Shown here: one piece after another, positions 27,258-36,290 of the stretch | How positions within the stretch are numbered: the first letter of the stretch is position 1 | How the letters are laid out: each line of letters starts with the position of its first letter | Source: TMED69 sp964642505 | Lineage (GTDB): Bacteria; Pseudomonadota; Gammaproteobacteria; Ga0077536 | Reading direction: 5' to 3' | DNA length: 43,440 bases | Assembly (NCBI GenBank): GCA_964642505.1 | Contig: CAZXQY010000009.1 | Span: 1 to 43,440 of the forward strand | Notes under the pieces: generated by a model | The model's database searches: none | The model's input: only the letters and a program-made list of their open reading frames with translations | What the model was told of the DNA's origin: nothing | Made by a program: the position numbers and the translations under genes

Positions 27258-27875
27258 ATGGGTACACAATGGGCGGTATCTGGTGATTACGTCGAAGCTT
27301 GCAGTTGTAATTTTTTGTGCCCTTGTGGTCCCAGTAACATGGCAGATCCGGCTACCCACGATTTTTGCAAAGTAGCGCTCGGTTTTGAAATAAAAAAAGG
27401 CCATTTTGGGGATGTTTCCCTTGATAATGTTAAATGGATTTATGTGGCTCAATCGAAGGCGTATATGTCGGTTGGAGAATGGATTGGCGGTTTAATAGTC
27501 GATTCGGGAGCGTCTGATGAACAGGCGGCTGCAATAGAAGCTATTTGTCAAAAGGGTGGTGGACAAGGTTGGTCGGTTGTTGCTCCTCTCGTTTCAGATT
27601 ATCGGGGTATGGAAAGGTACCCTATTATTTTTGAAGCAGGTAAAAGTGTTCGGGTCGAAGGGGTAATTGAACAAGTTTTAGAAGGAGTGGCCAGCCCAGT
27701 TTCAGAAGGAGAGTTTCTTGGCTTAGACAACGCGGGTCATCCGGTGACTTCTCGTTTAAATTTGGCTAGGGCACTTAAACATTTCATTAATATTTTTGGG
27801 ATTGATTGGGAAGATAATTCGGGCACGAACAACGGTCACTTTGCTCCATTTGCCTGGGAAGGGGAGACTGGCTGA
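27258..27875 (+). CDS. DUF1326 family protein
   Basis: A 205-residue protein with the DUF1326 N-terminal Cys cluster EACSCNFLCPC (Cys15, 17, 21, 23 counted from the ATG at 27258). It has no signal peptide, unlike the copy at 3326-3958. The family is a small mixed alpha/beta domain of unknown function, probably metal-linked. It directly precedes a DUF2182 membrane protein, the usual genomic partner. The ATG is preferred over an upstream TTG at 27243 because AGAGGG lies just before it. Confidence 0.88.
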   Translation: MGTQWAVSGDYVEACSCNFLCPCGPSNMADPATHDFCKVALGFEIKKGHFGDVSLDNVKWIYVAQSKAYMSVGEWIGGLIVDSGASDEQAAAIEAICQKGGGQGWSVVAPLVSDYRGMERYPIIFEAGKSVRVEGVIEQVLEGVASPVSEGEFLGLDNAGHPVTSRLNLARALKHFINIFGIDWEDNSGTNNGHFAPFAWEGETG

Positions 27876-27884
27876 GGTTTTGCT

Positions 27885-28658
27885 TTGGTTGGACTTCGCT
27901 ATCTAAAATATGTTTCGCTGGTTATCCTGTTTGTTGTTTTTGTTATTGCGTGGTGGTTGTTTGTAGATAGCTCCTATCGAATGGGTGTTCGTGATACTGG
28001 GATTTCACCCACTGATCTAATCATGGGACTGATGATGGATCCGACAACGCGGGTTTCTTCTTATATTTTGGCGGCTATAATAATGTGGACGCTGATGATG
28101 TTGGCGATGATGCTGCCCGCCGCTGTTCCCCTCATATTAATATTCAGGAAAATTTATCGGACCGATAATTTGGAAGGAGATAGCTTGCGTTTGGCTTTTG
28201 GTTTTTTGACTGTTTGGATTTTATTTTCGACCGCTGCGGCGATGGTACAATGGGCTTTGCATCAGAATGGCCTGCTGGGAGGCAAACATTTTGCGGTCAA
28301 TAAGGGTTTAGCCGGGGCAATATTCTTTGGGGCCGGACTTTATCAATTTTCGCCGATCAAGGACGCTTGTCTATCGCGTTGTCGGAGTCCGGTTAGTTTT
28401 CTTGTGGAACATTGGGATCCAGTAACCGGCAGTGCATTTCGGATAGGATTTCACCATGGTCTTTTCTGTTTGGGATGCTGTTGGGTACTAATGCTTTTGA
28501 TGTTCGCGGGCGGGGTTATGAGCGTACTTACCATGGCTGTCATTAGCATTTTAATTTTGTTGGAACGTACCTTGCCTGGTGGTCGTTGGATTCGATTCTT
28601 GCCGGGTTTTAGCTTGCTGGGTATTGGTGCTTACGTGTGGCTTTATGGGGGTGGGTAA
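27885..28658 (+). CDS. DUF2182 polytopic membrane protein
   Basis: A 257-residue integral membrane protein with about six hydrophobic segments and the DUF2182 signature: MWTLMMLAMMLPAAVPL, then DACLSRCRSP (Cys162, Cys166) and HHGLFCLGCCWVLM (His190-His191, Cys195, Cys198, Cys199). The Cys/His pattern suggests metal binding in or near the membrane; function is unknown. The start is a TTG at 27885, 10 nt after the DUF1326 stop and in the same frame, with GAGGT overlapping that stop. The two genes are almost certainly co-translated. Confidence 0.9.
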   Translation: MVGLRYLKYVSLVILFVVFVIAWWLFVDSSYRMGVRDTGISPTDLIMGLMMDPTTRVSSYILAAIIMWTLMMLAMMLPAAVPLILIFRKIYRTDNLEGDSLRLAFGFLTVWILFSTAAAMVQWALHQNGLLGGKHFAVNKGLAGAIFFGAGLYQFSPIKDACLSRCRSPVSFLVEHWDPVTGSAFRIGFHHGLFCLGCCWVLMLLMFAGGVMSVLTMAVISILILLERTLPGGRWIRFLPGFSLLGIGAYVWLYGGG

Positions 28659-28716
28659 CTAAACCGCGAGATTATTCAAATAGATAGACCCGACGCCAAA
28701 TGATTTTTCCAGGCTA

Positions 28717-30735
28717 CTAAACTACTCTTATTTTGACGAGTGTAGAATGGACGCTCGAACTTTCTGCCATGTCAGCTTTCTGTGCCTTATGAACAAAATT
28801 GATGTTCTTTTTTGTTTTCTCTATGCTTGGCCATCTTCCCTTATACGATAACAGTGTTTTAGGAAGTATCGCGTCGTCCACAAAAACTTCTAGTTCAATT
28901 GAACCAGCTTCATTATATAGCTCGAGGGGAGAACCATTAGAAATTCGCAGGCGAGCGGCATCACTTGGATTTATGTGAACCTTCGCTTCCCCTGCTCTAC
29001 CCGATAAGTTGATATCGTTTGAGTAAGAGTCGTTCATACGCCAAAAAGAAGCTGGGCTTAGAAGCCTCCAATCGTCTATGTCGCCTTGCTCCTCGAATAA
29101 TGGCAGGGGGGTCCGAGGCAAACCCAATTTTTCTGCTTCGTTGGAGGCAATTTCGATTTTTCCGGTTGGCGTTTCAAAATCTAGGGTCGAGTAGGGAATG
29201 ATCACCTTTTCGTCGATGTAAGCATATCCGTTTCGCTTCAGGTCTTCAAAACTAAGGTTCATGTTTGTTTGTCTTAGCATGGACTCTATAAGCTCTTTGT
29301 CTGATTCATAAAGGCTAGGTTCAGTAATGTTCATTTTCCTTGCCAGACGCCGAAAAATTTCTGCATTAGGTAGTGATTTTCCCAGTGGGTCAGATATCTT
29401 AGTCTGAGCGCCGATGTAGTAGTTAAAGTAACTGAAGGTCAGATCATCGTACTCGAGAAAATTAGCCGCTGGTAGAATGATATCGGCATACTTAGCAGTA
29501 TCCGTCATAAAGATATCACAAGCTACTACAAACAAATCGTCGCGATTTAAATTTTTCCTTAATTTATTCTGATCTGGAGCCGAAGCTAGGGGGTTTGTAT
29601 TCCAAGAAAAGAACACCTTGAACTTTTCCAGGTCAGTCAATTCATCCGCCAATTCCATATGGCTAATGACGGTTTTTTGTTTTTTGTTCAAGTTGACACC
29701 TTTGAGCCAGTCAAAATCGATACCAGCGACTGCCGGACTGATATTTAGGTAACAAAAGCCCGCTCCGGCTTTTCCAATATTACCAGTGAGTGCGGGTAAT
29801 AAGCCGACAGAACGCATAATATTCCCGCCGTTCAATTGGCGCTGGAGTCCTTGTCCGCACCACAATAAGGAAGGCCCGTTACCGTATATTTGAGCTACTT
29901 GGTTTATTGTATTTGCCGGAACTCCCGATTTTTGCTCTCCCCACTCTGGCGTGGCAAGCTCAATGTCTTCTAGGATTTCAGGATAACCAAAAGTATTTTT
30001 TGCGATAAAGTCGGCATCAAATTTCCCCTGGGCCCGCAAGCAATGTAACAAGGAGAATGCCAAGGCAGCATCGGTTCCAGGTCTGGGTTGTAAATGAACA
30101 TCTGCACTGGTCGCGGTTTTTGTCCGAACAGGATCAACTACAATTATCTTGCCGTTGAAGTCACCCAGCCAATTCTCATGGATATGTGGTGCCGAATGGG
30201 CGGGGTTGGCTCCCCAGACTATAATTGATTTGGCGTCCGGCAAAGTTCTCGGATCGAATCCAAATATAGAATTACCAAATAAAAGTTCCCAAGCTACGTG
30301 ACCCGCAGCATTACATATGCTATCAGGATCGACTTCGGACGCCCCTAGGTAATTGAAAAAACGATTAGGAAAGGCATATCCCACAAGTGATAAAGTGCCT
30401 GAGTAGTGCGTGTGCAGAATTGACTCAGCTCCGTAGAGCTTGATGTTCTCTTCCAATTTGTCGGCGACGGTAGATAAGGCATTATCCCAAGAAATTTGTT
30501 GAAAACTTCCTTTGTCTCTAGGCCCTATTCTCTTTAGAGGATACAACAGGCGCTTGTCTTCTTCCTGCCAGACACCGTTATAAGCAATCGCACATTTCGT
30601 GCAAAGTTTACCCCGGGAGACAGGGTGATTTGCGTCTCCTAAAATGCGGTGCTTGCCGTCACTTCTTCTTTCGACCACCATGCCGCACGCGTCGTAACAA
30701 TCTCTCGGGCAGTTAGTTTTTATTAGTGTATTCAT
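28717..30735 (-). CDS. Molybdopterin-dependent oxidoreductase, single-subunit type
   Basis: A 672-residue member of the DMSO reductase superfamily. The N-terminus carries a 4Fe-4S motif Cys9-x3-Cys13-x3-Cys17 with Cys45 (GKLCTKC), followed by the bis-MGD-binding domains. There is no Tat signal, so it is cytoplasmic. Segments such as IVWGANPAHSAPH, WCGQGLQRQ, FFSWNTNPLASAPDQ and ADIILPAANFLEYDD are typical of the formate dehydrogenase/thiosulfate reductase-like branch. Cys in SICNAAG is a possible Mo ligand. No partner electron-transfer subunit is encoded nearby, so donor and acceptor are unknown. Confidence 0.92.
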   Translation of the reverse strand: MNTLIKTNCPRDCYDACGMVVERRSDGKHRILGDANHPVSRGKLCTKCAIAYNGVWQEEDKRLLYPLKRIGPRDKGSFQQISWDNALSTVADKLEENIKLYGAESILHTHYSGTLSLVGYAFPNRFFNYLGASEVDPDSICNAAGHVAWELLFGNSIFGFDPRTLPDAKSIIVWGANPAHSAPHIHENWLGDFNGKIIVVDPVRTKTATSADVHLQPRPGTDAALAFSLLHCLRAQGKFDADFIAKNTFGYPEILEDIELATPEWGEQKSGVPANTINQVAQIYGNGPSLLWCGQGLQRQLNGGNIMRSVGLLPALTGNIGKAGAGFCYLNISPAVAGIDFDWLKGVNLNKKQKTVISHMELADELTDLEKFKVFFSWNTNPLASAPDQNKLRKNLNRDDLFVVACDIFMTDTAKYADIILPAANFLEYDDLTFSYFNYYIGAQTKISDPLGKSLPNAEIFRRLARKMNITEPSLYESDKELIESMLRQTNMNLSFEDLKRNGYAYIDEKVIIPYSTLDFETPTGKIEIASNEAEKLGLPRTPLPLFEEQGDIDDWRLLSPASFWRMNDSYSNDINLSGRAGEAKVHINPSDAARLRISNGSPLELYNEAGSIELEVFVDDAILPKTLLSYKGRWPSIEKTKKNINFVHKAQKADMAESSSVHSTLVKIRVV

Positions 30736-31076
30736 CTTAGACTGGTGCTGTATTTCTCTTAACTAACTTGTAGGTTCCGAAAAGTGCGAGCTGTCCATTT
30801 CAGGAAGAATTCTTAATTAGAATACGGGGCGATGGAAGGTGATAGTAGTCGCAAGATGCTTTCCTCTCCGAAAACCTATGCTGAATTAATTACATTACAT
30901 ACCAGCAAGGTAACTAAGACAAGAGTTTTAAAGCACCCGTTCAAGTAAATTGATTATTTTTAGTATCAATTATCTCATTTTCGGAAGGTCTCCGAGATTT
31001 CTGTTTTTTGAACAGTTCTCTCAATTTCCGCTACAATTCCAATCTATTGGGAGGTTAAATGTAAAATTTTTAACGG
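30736..31076. other. Intergenic region without a supported gene
   Basis: 341 bp between the molybdopterin oxidoreductase and DUF2000 genes, both on the minus strand. A 38-codon ATG frame on the plus strand (30834-30950) and a 61-codon frame at 30950-31135 have no good ribosome-binding sites or recognisable sequence. I see no RNA gene or strong terminator. Confidence 0.4.
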
Positions 31077-31484
31077 TCATGGATGAAGTTTCGCGCCTTT
31101 TGTTATTTTGTCGACCAGTTTCCTCTCTTCCCTGAGTCCGATACCCACAATCGGTAAATCGGAGGATTGATAGCTGGAGACAGTTTCGCGATTGTCGTCA
31201 TCGTTTCCCGTAGAAAACATGTCTTTTATATAGATGGAGGTCGTGACAGAGCGATTTTGACTTCTCTCATGGATTCGCTCCATAACGGTAGAGTCTGCTT
31301 GAAGCACTACCGTCGGCTGTCGATTCAAAGGTAAGTATCTTCGCTCAGATTTGTCTCGATAGTCTTCTCCGATCAATTCAGGGTGTTTTCCTACAATTCC
31401 GCTCATTAAAAATGTGGTTACGTTGAGTTTTTGCCACATTTCTAGTTCGTCTAAAAGCACAATGGCAATTTTTGTGTCAAACAA
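31077..31484 (-). CDS. DUF2000 family protein
   Basis: A 135-residue protein that matches the DUF2000 family along its whole length: DTKIAIVLLDELEMWQKLNVTTFLMSGIVG at the start, YLPLNRQPTVVLQAD in the middle, and DKITKGAKLHP at the end. The fold is related to peptidyl-tRNA hydrolase II-like proteins; biochemical function unknown, probably cytoplasmic. The start is TTG at 31484, supported by GGAGG nine bases upstream. Single gene with no obvious operon partner. Confidence 0.9.
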   Translation of the reverse strand: MFDTKIAIVLLDELEMWQKLNVTTFLMSGIVGKHPELIGEDYRDKSERRYLPLNRQPTVVLQADSTVMERIHERSQNRSVTTSIYIKDMFSTGNDDDNRETVSSYQSSDLPIVGIGLREERKLVDKITKGAKLHP

Positions 31485-32011
31485 TTTTAGGTGCCTCCAA
31501 ATCTCATAACATTTCTAATCTCGGTGCCTTGGTCGCTATTTCTAGCTAAAAATCCAATCATGACCCTAAATAATATTATTAAGGCGCTAGTCGGGCAAAC
31601 AAATCACTTTTTCGACGCTTGATCCGGAGAATAAAATTGGAAATTACATCTTGGAGTCCTACAGTATAGTTTTCACGGATCTTTTGTAACTTGACGTTTG
31701 TAAATAGCCGTCTAACGACAGTTAGATTTTTCATTATGAGCTTAACGGATGGTTCATTTTAGACGGTTGAATCTCCCATACGAATGGTTTTTCTAGCGTT
31801 AGTATAGGCTACTGGAACAGGGCATAAGTACATCCCAGTCTTTTCTTTGATCAAGGAGTTTTTGAAATCCATCTGCAATAATTCCTTATAAACGCAAAGT
31901 TGTAGTGACCCTTTAAGACTCGTTGGCCGAGTGGCAATAGGAAACTTCCTAAGCTTAGAGAATTGGCCCAGCACTCGGTGCATAAAGAAGCTGCTATATC
32001 TAGTAGCGTTT
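31485..32011. other. Gene-poor stretch with unsupported frames
   Basis: 527 bp between the DUF2000 and GIY-YIG genes. Two minus-strand frames are open: 31759-32022 (87 codons, TTG start overlapping the GIY-YIG stop) and 31579-31734 (51 codons, ATG, no ribosome-binding site). Neither is recognised. The 87-codon frame has a segment SLKGSLQLCVYKELLQ that faintly recalls nuclease-like proteins, not enough for a call. They may be remnants. Confidence 0.35.
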
Positions 32012-32365
32012 TTAAACGTCAATTAGTTTTAAATGGCTGCCACAATTTTGTTTGCAATCGGAACTCCCGAACCCTTTGGCTATTATTCTACCTTCCAATT
32101 TCTTATTTAAATCGCATTCGCCAAGATCAGACTTAATTATTTGCAGTACTTTGGAATTTTCACTAGCTAGGAAATAATCTATATGCCAATAGAGATTTTT
32201 ATTTTTTAACAGGTGTCGATTTATTCTTTTATCTATATTTTTCTTCGCGGAACCAGTATAAACGTAGTTCCCTTTGGGGAAAATAAATAGACCTAATTTT
32301 CCTGCTTGAATCTGGAGATTTTTGGTTAGATTTATGTAAAGGCGGTAAGATTGAATAGGTCGCAT
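32012..32365 (-). CDS. GIY-YIG nuclease family protein, DUF123 type
   Basis: A 117-residue protein of the DUF123 branch of the GIY-YIG superfamily. It shows the nuclease-like YVYTGSAKKNIDKRINRHL, YWHIDYFLA and the C-terminal KGFGSSDCKQNCGSHL signature. Members are small stand-alone domains of uncertain DNA-related role; the catalytic set of GIY-YIG enzymes is only partly visible. Complete in length. Start ATG without a clear ribosome-binding site. Confidence 0.87.
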   Translation of the reverse strand: MRPIQSYRLYINLTKNLQIQAGKLGLFIFPKGNYVYTGSAKKNIDKRINRHLLKNKNLYWHIDYFLASENSKVLQIIKSDLGECDLNKKLEGRIIAKGFGSSDCKQNCGSHLKLIDV

Positions 32366-32431
32366 TTAGGCTATTTTTTATCTGTCAAGGACAGGGTGAA
32401 TTTATCTAAATCGAACTAACGGTTAATAATC

Positions 32432-32536
32432 TTAAGGTTGACGTTTCGGGCGAAGAATAATTTCTGTGGGGCAGCATGTTGGGGAGGAGGCCAAAATAAA
32501 TTCCACTGCCGAAGCTACGTCATCGGGAGTGATCAT
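32432..32536 (-). pseudogene. C-terminal remnant of a short-chain dehydrogenase (SDR)
   Basis: A 34-residue frame containing ITPDDVASAVEFILASSP and ending EIILRPKRQP, the usual C-terminal end of classical SDR proteins. The Rossmann domain, Ser-Tyr-Lys catalytic residues and most of the protein are missing, and a TAA lies immediately upstream. It is best read as a gene fragment left by a deletion that joined it to the desaturase-like fragment next door. Confidence 0.65.
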
Positions 32537-32548
32537 TTAAGGAGAAGC

Positions 32549-32668
32549 TCAATAGGCAGACGAGAAAATGATCACCGTCGGCCAAGCTATTAGCGGGGCT
32601 GTTTTTAGCGCCAGCAGTTTCCTTTTGTCTATATCACTCTCCAATAGTTCGTCCTCCCTAGTGGCCAT
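32549..32668 (-). pseudogene. N-terminal fragment, possibly of a fatty-acid-desaturase-like membrane protein
   Basis: A 39-residue frame beginning at an ATG 3 bp after the PPK2 stop. A charged N-terminus leads into LLALKTAPLIAWPTVIIFSSAY and then TGA. The pattern of a first membrane helix after a short polar leader, with WPT before it, resembles the start of desaturase-family proteins, including the intact one at 8407-9285. Downstream sequence switches to an SDR C-terminus, so this is probably a deletion product. The family assignment is weak. Confidence 0.45.
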
Positions 32669-32671
32669 TAG

Positions 32672-33457
32672 TCAAGTTCCGTAAAAATCCTTTATAAAAG
32701 TTTGGTCCGATATCGGTGGTCTCGCATAGCCTATATCCGATTGTCGATCAGGTAAACTTATTTTATCGTACTCTATAGCCTTGTAGGGAATAGAAGAGAG
32801 AAGGTCACGAATACAGTTCAATCTAGCTTTTTTTTTATCGTCAGCCAAAACTACTCTCCACGGAGATTGTTTAATGTCAGTGTAATTGAACATTTGATCT
32901 TTTGCCTTGGAGTATTCTATCCATCTGCTTCTTGATTCTAAATCCATAGGGCTCAATTTCCACTGTTTGGTCGGGTCTTCGATTCTGTCTTCAAAACGTC
33001 GCTCCTGTTCTTCGTCACTAACTGAAAACCAATATTTAATGAGGATAATGCTGGATCTGATGAGCATTTGTTCGAAAATGGGGCAAGAACGAAGGAATTC
33101 ATCATATTCATCGTCTGAACAGAAGCCCATAACTTTTTCTACCCCACCTCTGTTATACCAACTGCGATCAAATAGGACGATTTCTCCAGCCGCAGGGAGG
33201 TGAGCCACATATCTTTGAAAATACCATTGCGTTTTTTCACGTTCGGTCGGTGTTCCTAAGGCGACCACTTTACATACTCTAGGATTAAGCGACTCCGTGA
33301 TCCGTTTAATAGCACCACCTTTACCGGCGGCATCTCTTCCTTCAAAAAGTACCGCTACCTTTAACCCTTTTAACTTGACCCATTCTTGAAGCTTAACGAG
33401 TTCAACCCGTAAATTTTTTAATTCTTTGTTGTATCGTTTGCTAGGAAGTTTTTTCAT
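32672..33457 (-). CDS. ppk2: Polyphosphate kinase 2 (PPK2 class I-like)
   Basis: A 261-residue PPK2-family kinase that moves phosphate between polyphosphate and nucleoside diphosphates. Walker A is EGRDAAGKGG (Lys46), Walker B is VLFDRSWYNR (Asp97), and the lid region with WKLSPMDLESRSRW is intact. Length is that of the one-domain class. The start ATG is preceded by CGGAGAA. Its stop lies next to the gene remnants at 32432-32668. Role: energy and nucleotide pool balance from polyphosphate. Confidence 0.95.
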   Translation of the reverse strand: MKKLPSKRYNKELKNLRVELVKLQEWVKLKGLKVAVLFEGRDAAGKGGAIKRITESLNPRVCKVVALGTPTEREKTQWYFQRYVAHLPAAGEIVLFDRSWYNRGGVEKVMGFCSDDEYDEFLRSCPIFEQMLIRSSIILIKYWFSVSDEEQERRFEDRIEDPTKQWKLSPMDLESRSRWIEYSKAKDQMFNYTDIKQSPWRVVLADDKKKARLNCIRDLLSSIPYKAIEYDKISLPDRQSDIGYARPPISDQTFIKDFYGT

Positions 33458-33867
33458 AATAATATTCTCCGGAATTCAACCATATTCATTGAATTTTCCG
33501 AATAGTGTTCCTTAATTAGTTTATCGAGCAAATGAGCTAGTTAACTCGGAAAGCCAAGTCCACGCTAGTAGACGATACGTAACTAGGATGAACACAATTC
33601 AATGGATTCAATTAAGTTCAAGTATACTAAAACTATTGGCGGGATTAGTAGTAAAAACTAGGAGTATTTTCGTACACTTTTGGACGCACTTTTTTGCAAA
33701 CGTAAGCAGTACCAGCAGAATGCCCCACACTCTCAAAGTGGTTCTTGTATTAGCCTTAGATAGTCTTGGGAATTGGAGTAAAAAGTTGCCTGCATAACAG
33801 ATGATTTTTTCTTTGAATTTTTTAGGTCAAACTTCTAATTGCTCTCTAATGAAGATATATACCTGCT
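33458..33867. other. Intergenic region without a supported gene
   Basis: 410 bp between NnrU and PPK2, both on the minus strand. A 69-codon plus-strand frame (33588-33797) lacks a ribosome-binding site and a recognisable product. No RNA gene, terminator or repeat is evident; part of it must serve as the PPK2 promoter. Confidence 0.4.
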
Positions 33868-34440
33868 TTAAAAAATAACCGGTACTGAAAAAAGTGCAGT
33901 ATGGCCCCAAAACACGAACACGGCATAAATACCTGTTCCTGCGCCAATAACAATAAGGTCGTTGTAGGGTTTTTCAGGGGGACTTATCATCGCAGTTTGG
34001 TTCCTTTTTTTTAGCGAGATTCTGTTTAGAATTGCCCAAACCAGTAGGGAGCTAAAGAGAATGACGTCGGCTATGGTCCCGTTGGTCAACAGGTGTGATA
34101 ACGCCCAAATTTTGGTGGCCGCAAGAAGAGGATGCTTAGTGAGAGTCTTGATTCGACCAGGGAAGTTGGCCGCAAGAATGAGAGGGAAAACGAAGAACAT
34201 CAAAAGTAGGGCGAGATATCGGGTCAAATCAAGGGGTTGATAAAGCACTATTGGGTCTTGTCGGGCCAATCCATATCCCCAGCAAATCAACGCAAATCCG
34301 ATTAAAGAAAAGACCGAATATATGCCTTTCCATATTGGGGTACTTAATTTGTCAGCGGTTCGATTCCGCCATTCTTCATTAAATATGGATATACTATGAG
34401 TGCCGACAAATATAAGAATCCCCGTGACCAGATAAAGCAT
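33868..34440 (-). CDS. NnrU family membrane protein
   Basis: A 190-residue integral membrane protein of the NnrU family (related to isoprenylcysteine methyltransferase-like proteins): start LYLVTGILIFVGTHSISIF, WRN, and KHPLLAATKIWALSHLLTNG with the conserved His-Pro and His. About six hydrophobic segments. NnrU was first noted in nitrogen-oxide respiration gene sets; no such genes are here, so its role is open. The ATG at 34440 follows CAGGGGC; the longer frame starting at 34494 lacks a site. Confidence 0.88.
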   Translation of the reverse strand: MLYLVTGILIFVGTHSISIFNEEWRNRTADKLSTPIWKGIYSVFSLIGFALICWGYGLARQDPIVLYQPLDLTRYLALLLMFFVFPLILAANFPGRIKTLTKHPLLAATKIWALSHLLTNGTIADVILFSSLLVWAILNRISLKKRNQTAMISPPEKPYNDLIVIGAGTGIYAVFVFWGHTALFSVPVIF

Positions 34441-34602
34441 TAGTTGCCCCTGTTTTTCAACATAATATATTCTGTAATCTATCACATAGGGCAAATGAAT
34501 CAGTATCTACTGGTAAAAATTAGAGTAGATCAGTGAAAGATTGGCTTCCAGCGCTCTTAGCGCAGTAGAATGACGAGGGTCAAAAGAGTTTTGGAGGTGA
34601 TT

Positions 34603-36036
34603 ATGTTTGCCGAATATCTTAAGTATGATGCCGTAGGTTTGGCAAAACTTATTCGAGATGGCGAGATAGCGATCGAAGAGGTTTTGCAGGAGGCCATACG
34701 CAGGTCTGAAGACGCAAATTCAAAATTAAACTTTATTTCTTACGAGTCTTATGAGGTCGCGCTAGAATATGTTAAGAAATCGAAGCTCGATGGGCCACTA
34801 GCAGGGGTTCCTTGGTTGGTAAAGGAATTAGCCAGCAGTTGGGCTGGACAACCGTTAACAAATACAGTTCCCTATCTTAGAAATGTCGTGGCAGATAACG
34901 ATTCAGAATTAATTTGTCGACTCAAATCGGCTGGAGCAATCCCGTTTGCCAAATCTACGTCTCCAGAGAATGGATGGGCTCTTTCCACAGAATCGACTTT
35001 GCATGGAATAACCCGCAACCCATGGAATCTGGACAGGACACCCGGGGGTTCTAGCGGAGGATCGGCGGCGGCGGTCGCGGTAGGGGTGACTCCTATAGCA
35101 GATGCCTCCGACGGGGGGGGATCTATTCGAGTGCCCGCTTCAAATTGTGGTTTAGTGGGTTTGAAACCGTCGAGGGGACGTATTTCCCTTGCTCCTCACT
35201 TAGATTATTGGTTTGGCGGAGTGAGCCTTTTTTGCGTATCTCGGACAGTTCGCGATACCGCGACACTGTTGGATGTGCTGGGGGGATCCTTACCTGGAGA
35301 ACCGTATACCCCGTCCGGCCCTCGTACCAATTACGTAGACGAAGTTGGTAAGCCTGCTGGCAAGCTATCGGTCGCTTTAGTCCGGTCTAGCCCCAATGGT
35401 TGTACGCCGATCGAAGCAGAAGTCTTAGAAGCTCTGGAAGAGCGAGCGAAATTAATGGAAAAACTGGGACACGTCGTTGAAGAAGCTAAGATTCCTTTTG
35501 AATATTGGGATCTTTACGATGATTATTCCCAAATAATTGCGGTTCAAACGGCGTCTTTCTTTGAGGACATGGCTGAGAACGTTGGGCGGCCGGCTACCAG
35601 TTCGGATATGGCGACGTTATATTGGTCCATGATAAAGCAAGGTCGAGAAATTACGTCCTTAGATTATGACAGGTGTATTAATCGCCTGAGAACAAAAGCA
35701 AGAGATATGGTCGGTAATATGGCTCGCTTCGATTTATGGATGATGCCTACTACACCGATGTTGCCTAGACAACACGGGTATTACGACATGTCGCTAGAGG
35801 TAAAAAAATATCATGACACTATAATGGCACCGGACTGTTGCTTTACGGTTCCTTTCAATGTATCTGGTTTGCCAGCGATCTCTTTACCTCTCAGCGTTTC
35901 GGTTGAAGGACTTCCTATCGGAATACAGTTTATATCAAGGCAACATGACGAAGCTACCTTGATTAGAATCGCGGCTGAGTTGGAACAAGAACTGGACACG
36001 GCAAAAAGATGCGAAGTTCTGTGGGCACAATATTAA
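34603..36036 (+). CDS. Amidase, amidase-signature family
   Basis: A 477-residue amidase. Triad: Lys74 in VPWLVKELA, Ser150 in GGSSGGS, nucleophile Ser174 in DGGGSIRVPA. It would hydrolyse an amide; substrate unknown. The start at 34603 is set by a strong GGAGGTGATT immediately before the ATG, so the upstream ATG at 34570 is not used. It is a distant paralogue of the amidase at 4131-5507. It is a lone (+) gene between minus-strand genes and probably has its own promoter. Confidence 0.93.
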   Translation: MFAEYLKYDAVGLAKLIRDGEIAIEEVLQEAIRRSEDANSKLNFISYESYEVALEYVKKSKLDGPLAGVPWLVKELASSWAGQPLTNTVPYLRNVVADNDSELICRLKSAGAIPFAKSTSPENGWALSTESTLHGITRNPWNLDRTPGGSSGGSAAAVAVGVTPIADASDGGGSIRVPASNCGLVGLKPSRGRISLAPHLDYWFGGVSLFCVSRTVRDTATLLDVLGGSLPGEPYTPSGPRTNYVDEVGKPAGKLSVALVRSSPNGCTPIEAEVLEALEERAKLMEKLGHVVEEAKIPFEYWDLYDDYSQIIAVQTASFFEDMAENVGRPATSSDMATLYWSMIKQGREITSLDYDRCINRLRTKARDMVGNMARFDLWMMPTTPMLPRQHGYYDMSLEVKKYHDTIMAPDCCFTVPFNVSGLPAISLPLSVSVEGLPIGIQFISRQHDEATLIRIAAELEQELDTAKRCEVLWAQY

Positions 36037-36290
36037 AAAGATTTCTAGTCTCTAAAGCTCAGGAAGGCAGACGTAAATCACGTAAAGAAAATATCTTGAA
36101 AGTCGCGGCTTCCAAATGTATAGCAACCGGTCAAAACCGATTCTTTAGGCCGATGGATCCATCGTCTCCTATAATTTTATTTTCGTTTTCGCCATAGTGG
36201 GCGCTTTTATTGTTTTGGATAAATTTAGTTCGTATTACTTCTTTAAGAAAACTCTAGGATCTTTTTATCTGTCGGCCTTAATAGTTTAAA

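Noticed and set aside
30834..30950. 38-codon plus-strand ATG frame in the gap before DUF2000
   Set aside because: No good ribosome-binding site and no family resemblance; length is within chance.
31579..31734. 51-codon minus-strand ATG frame in the gap after DUF2000
   Set aside because: No ribosome-binding site, no recognised sequence, and an isolated position in AT-rich DNA.
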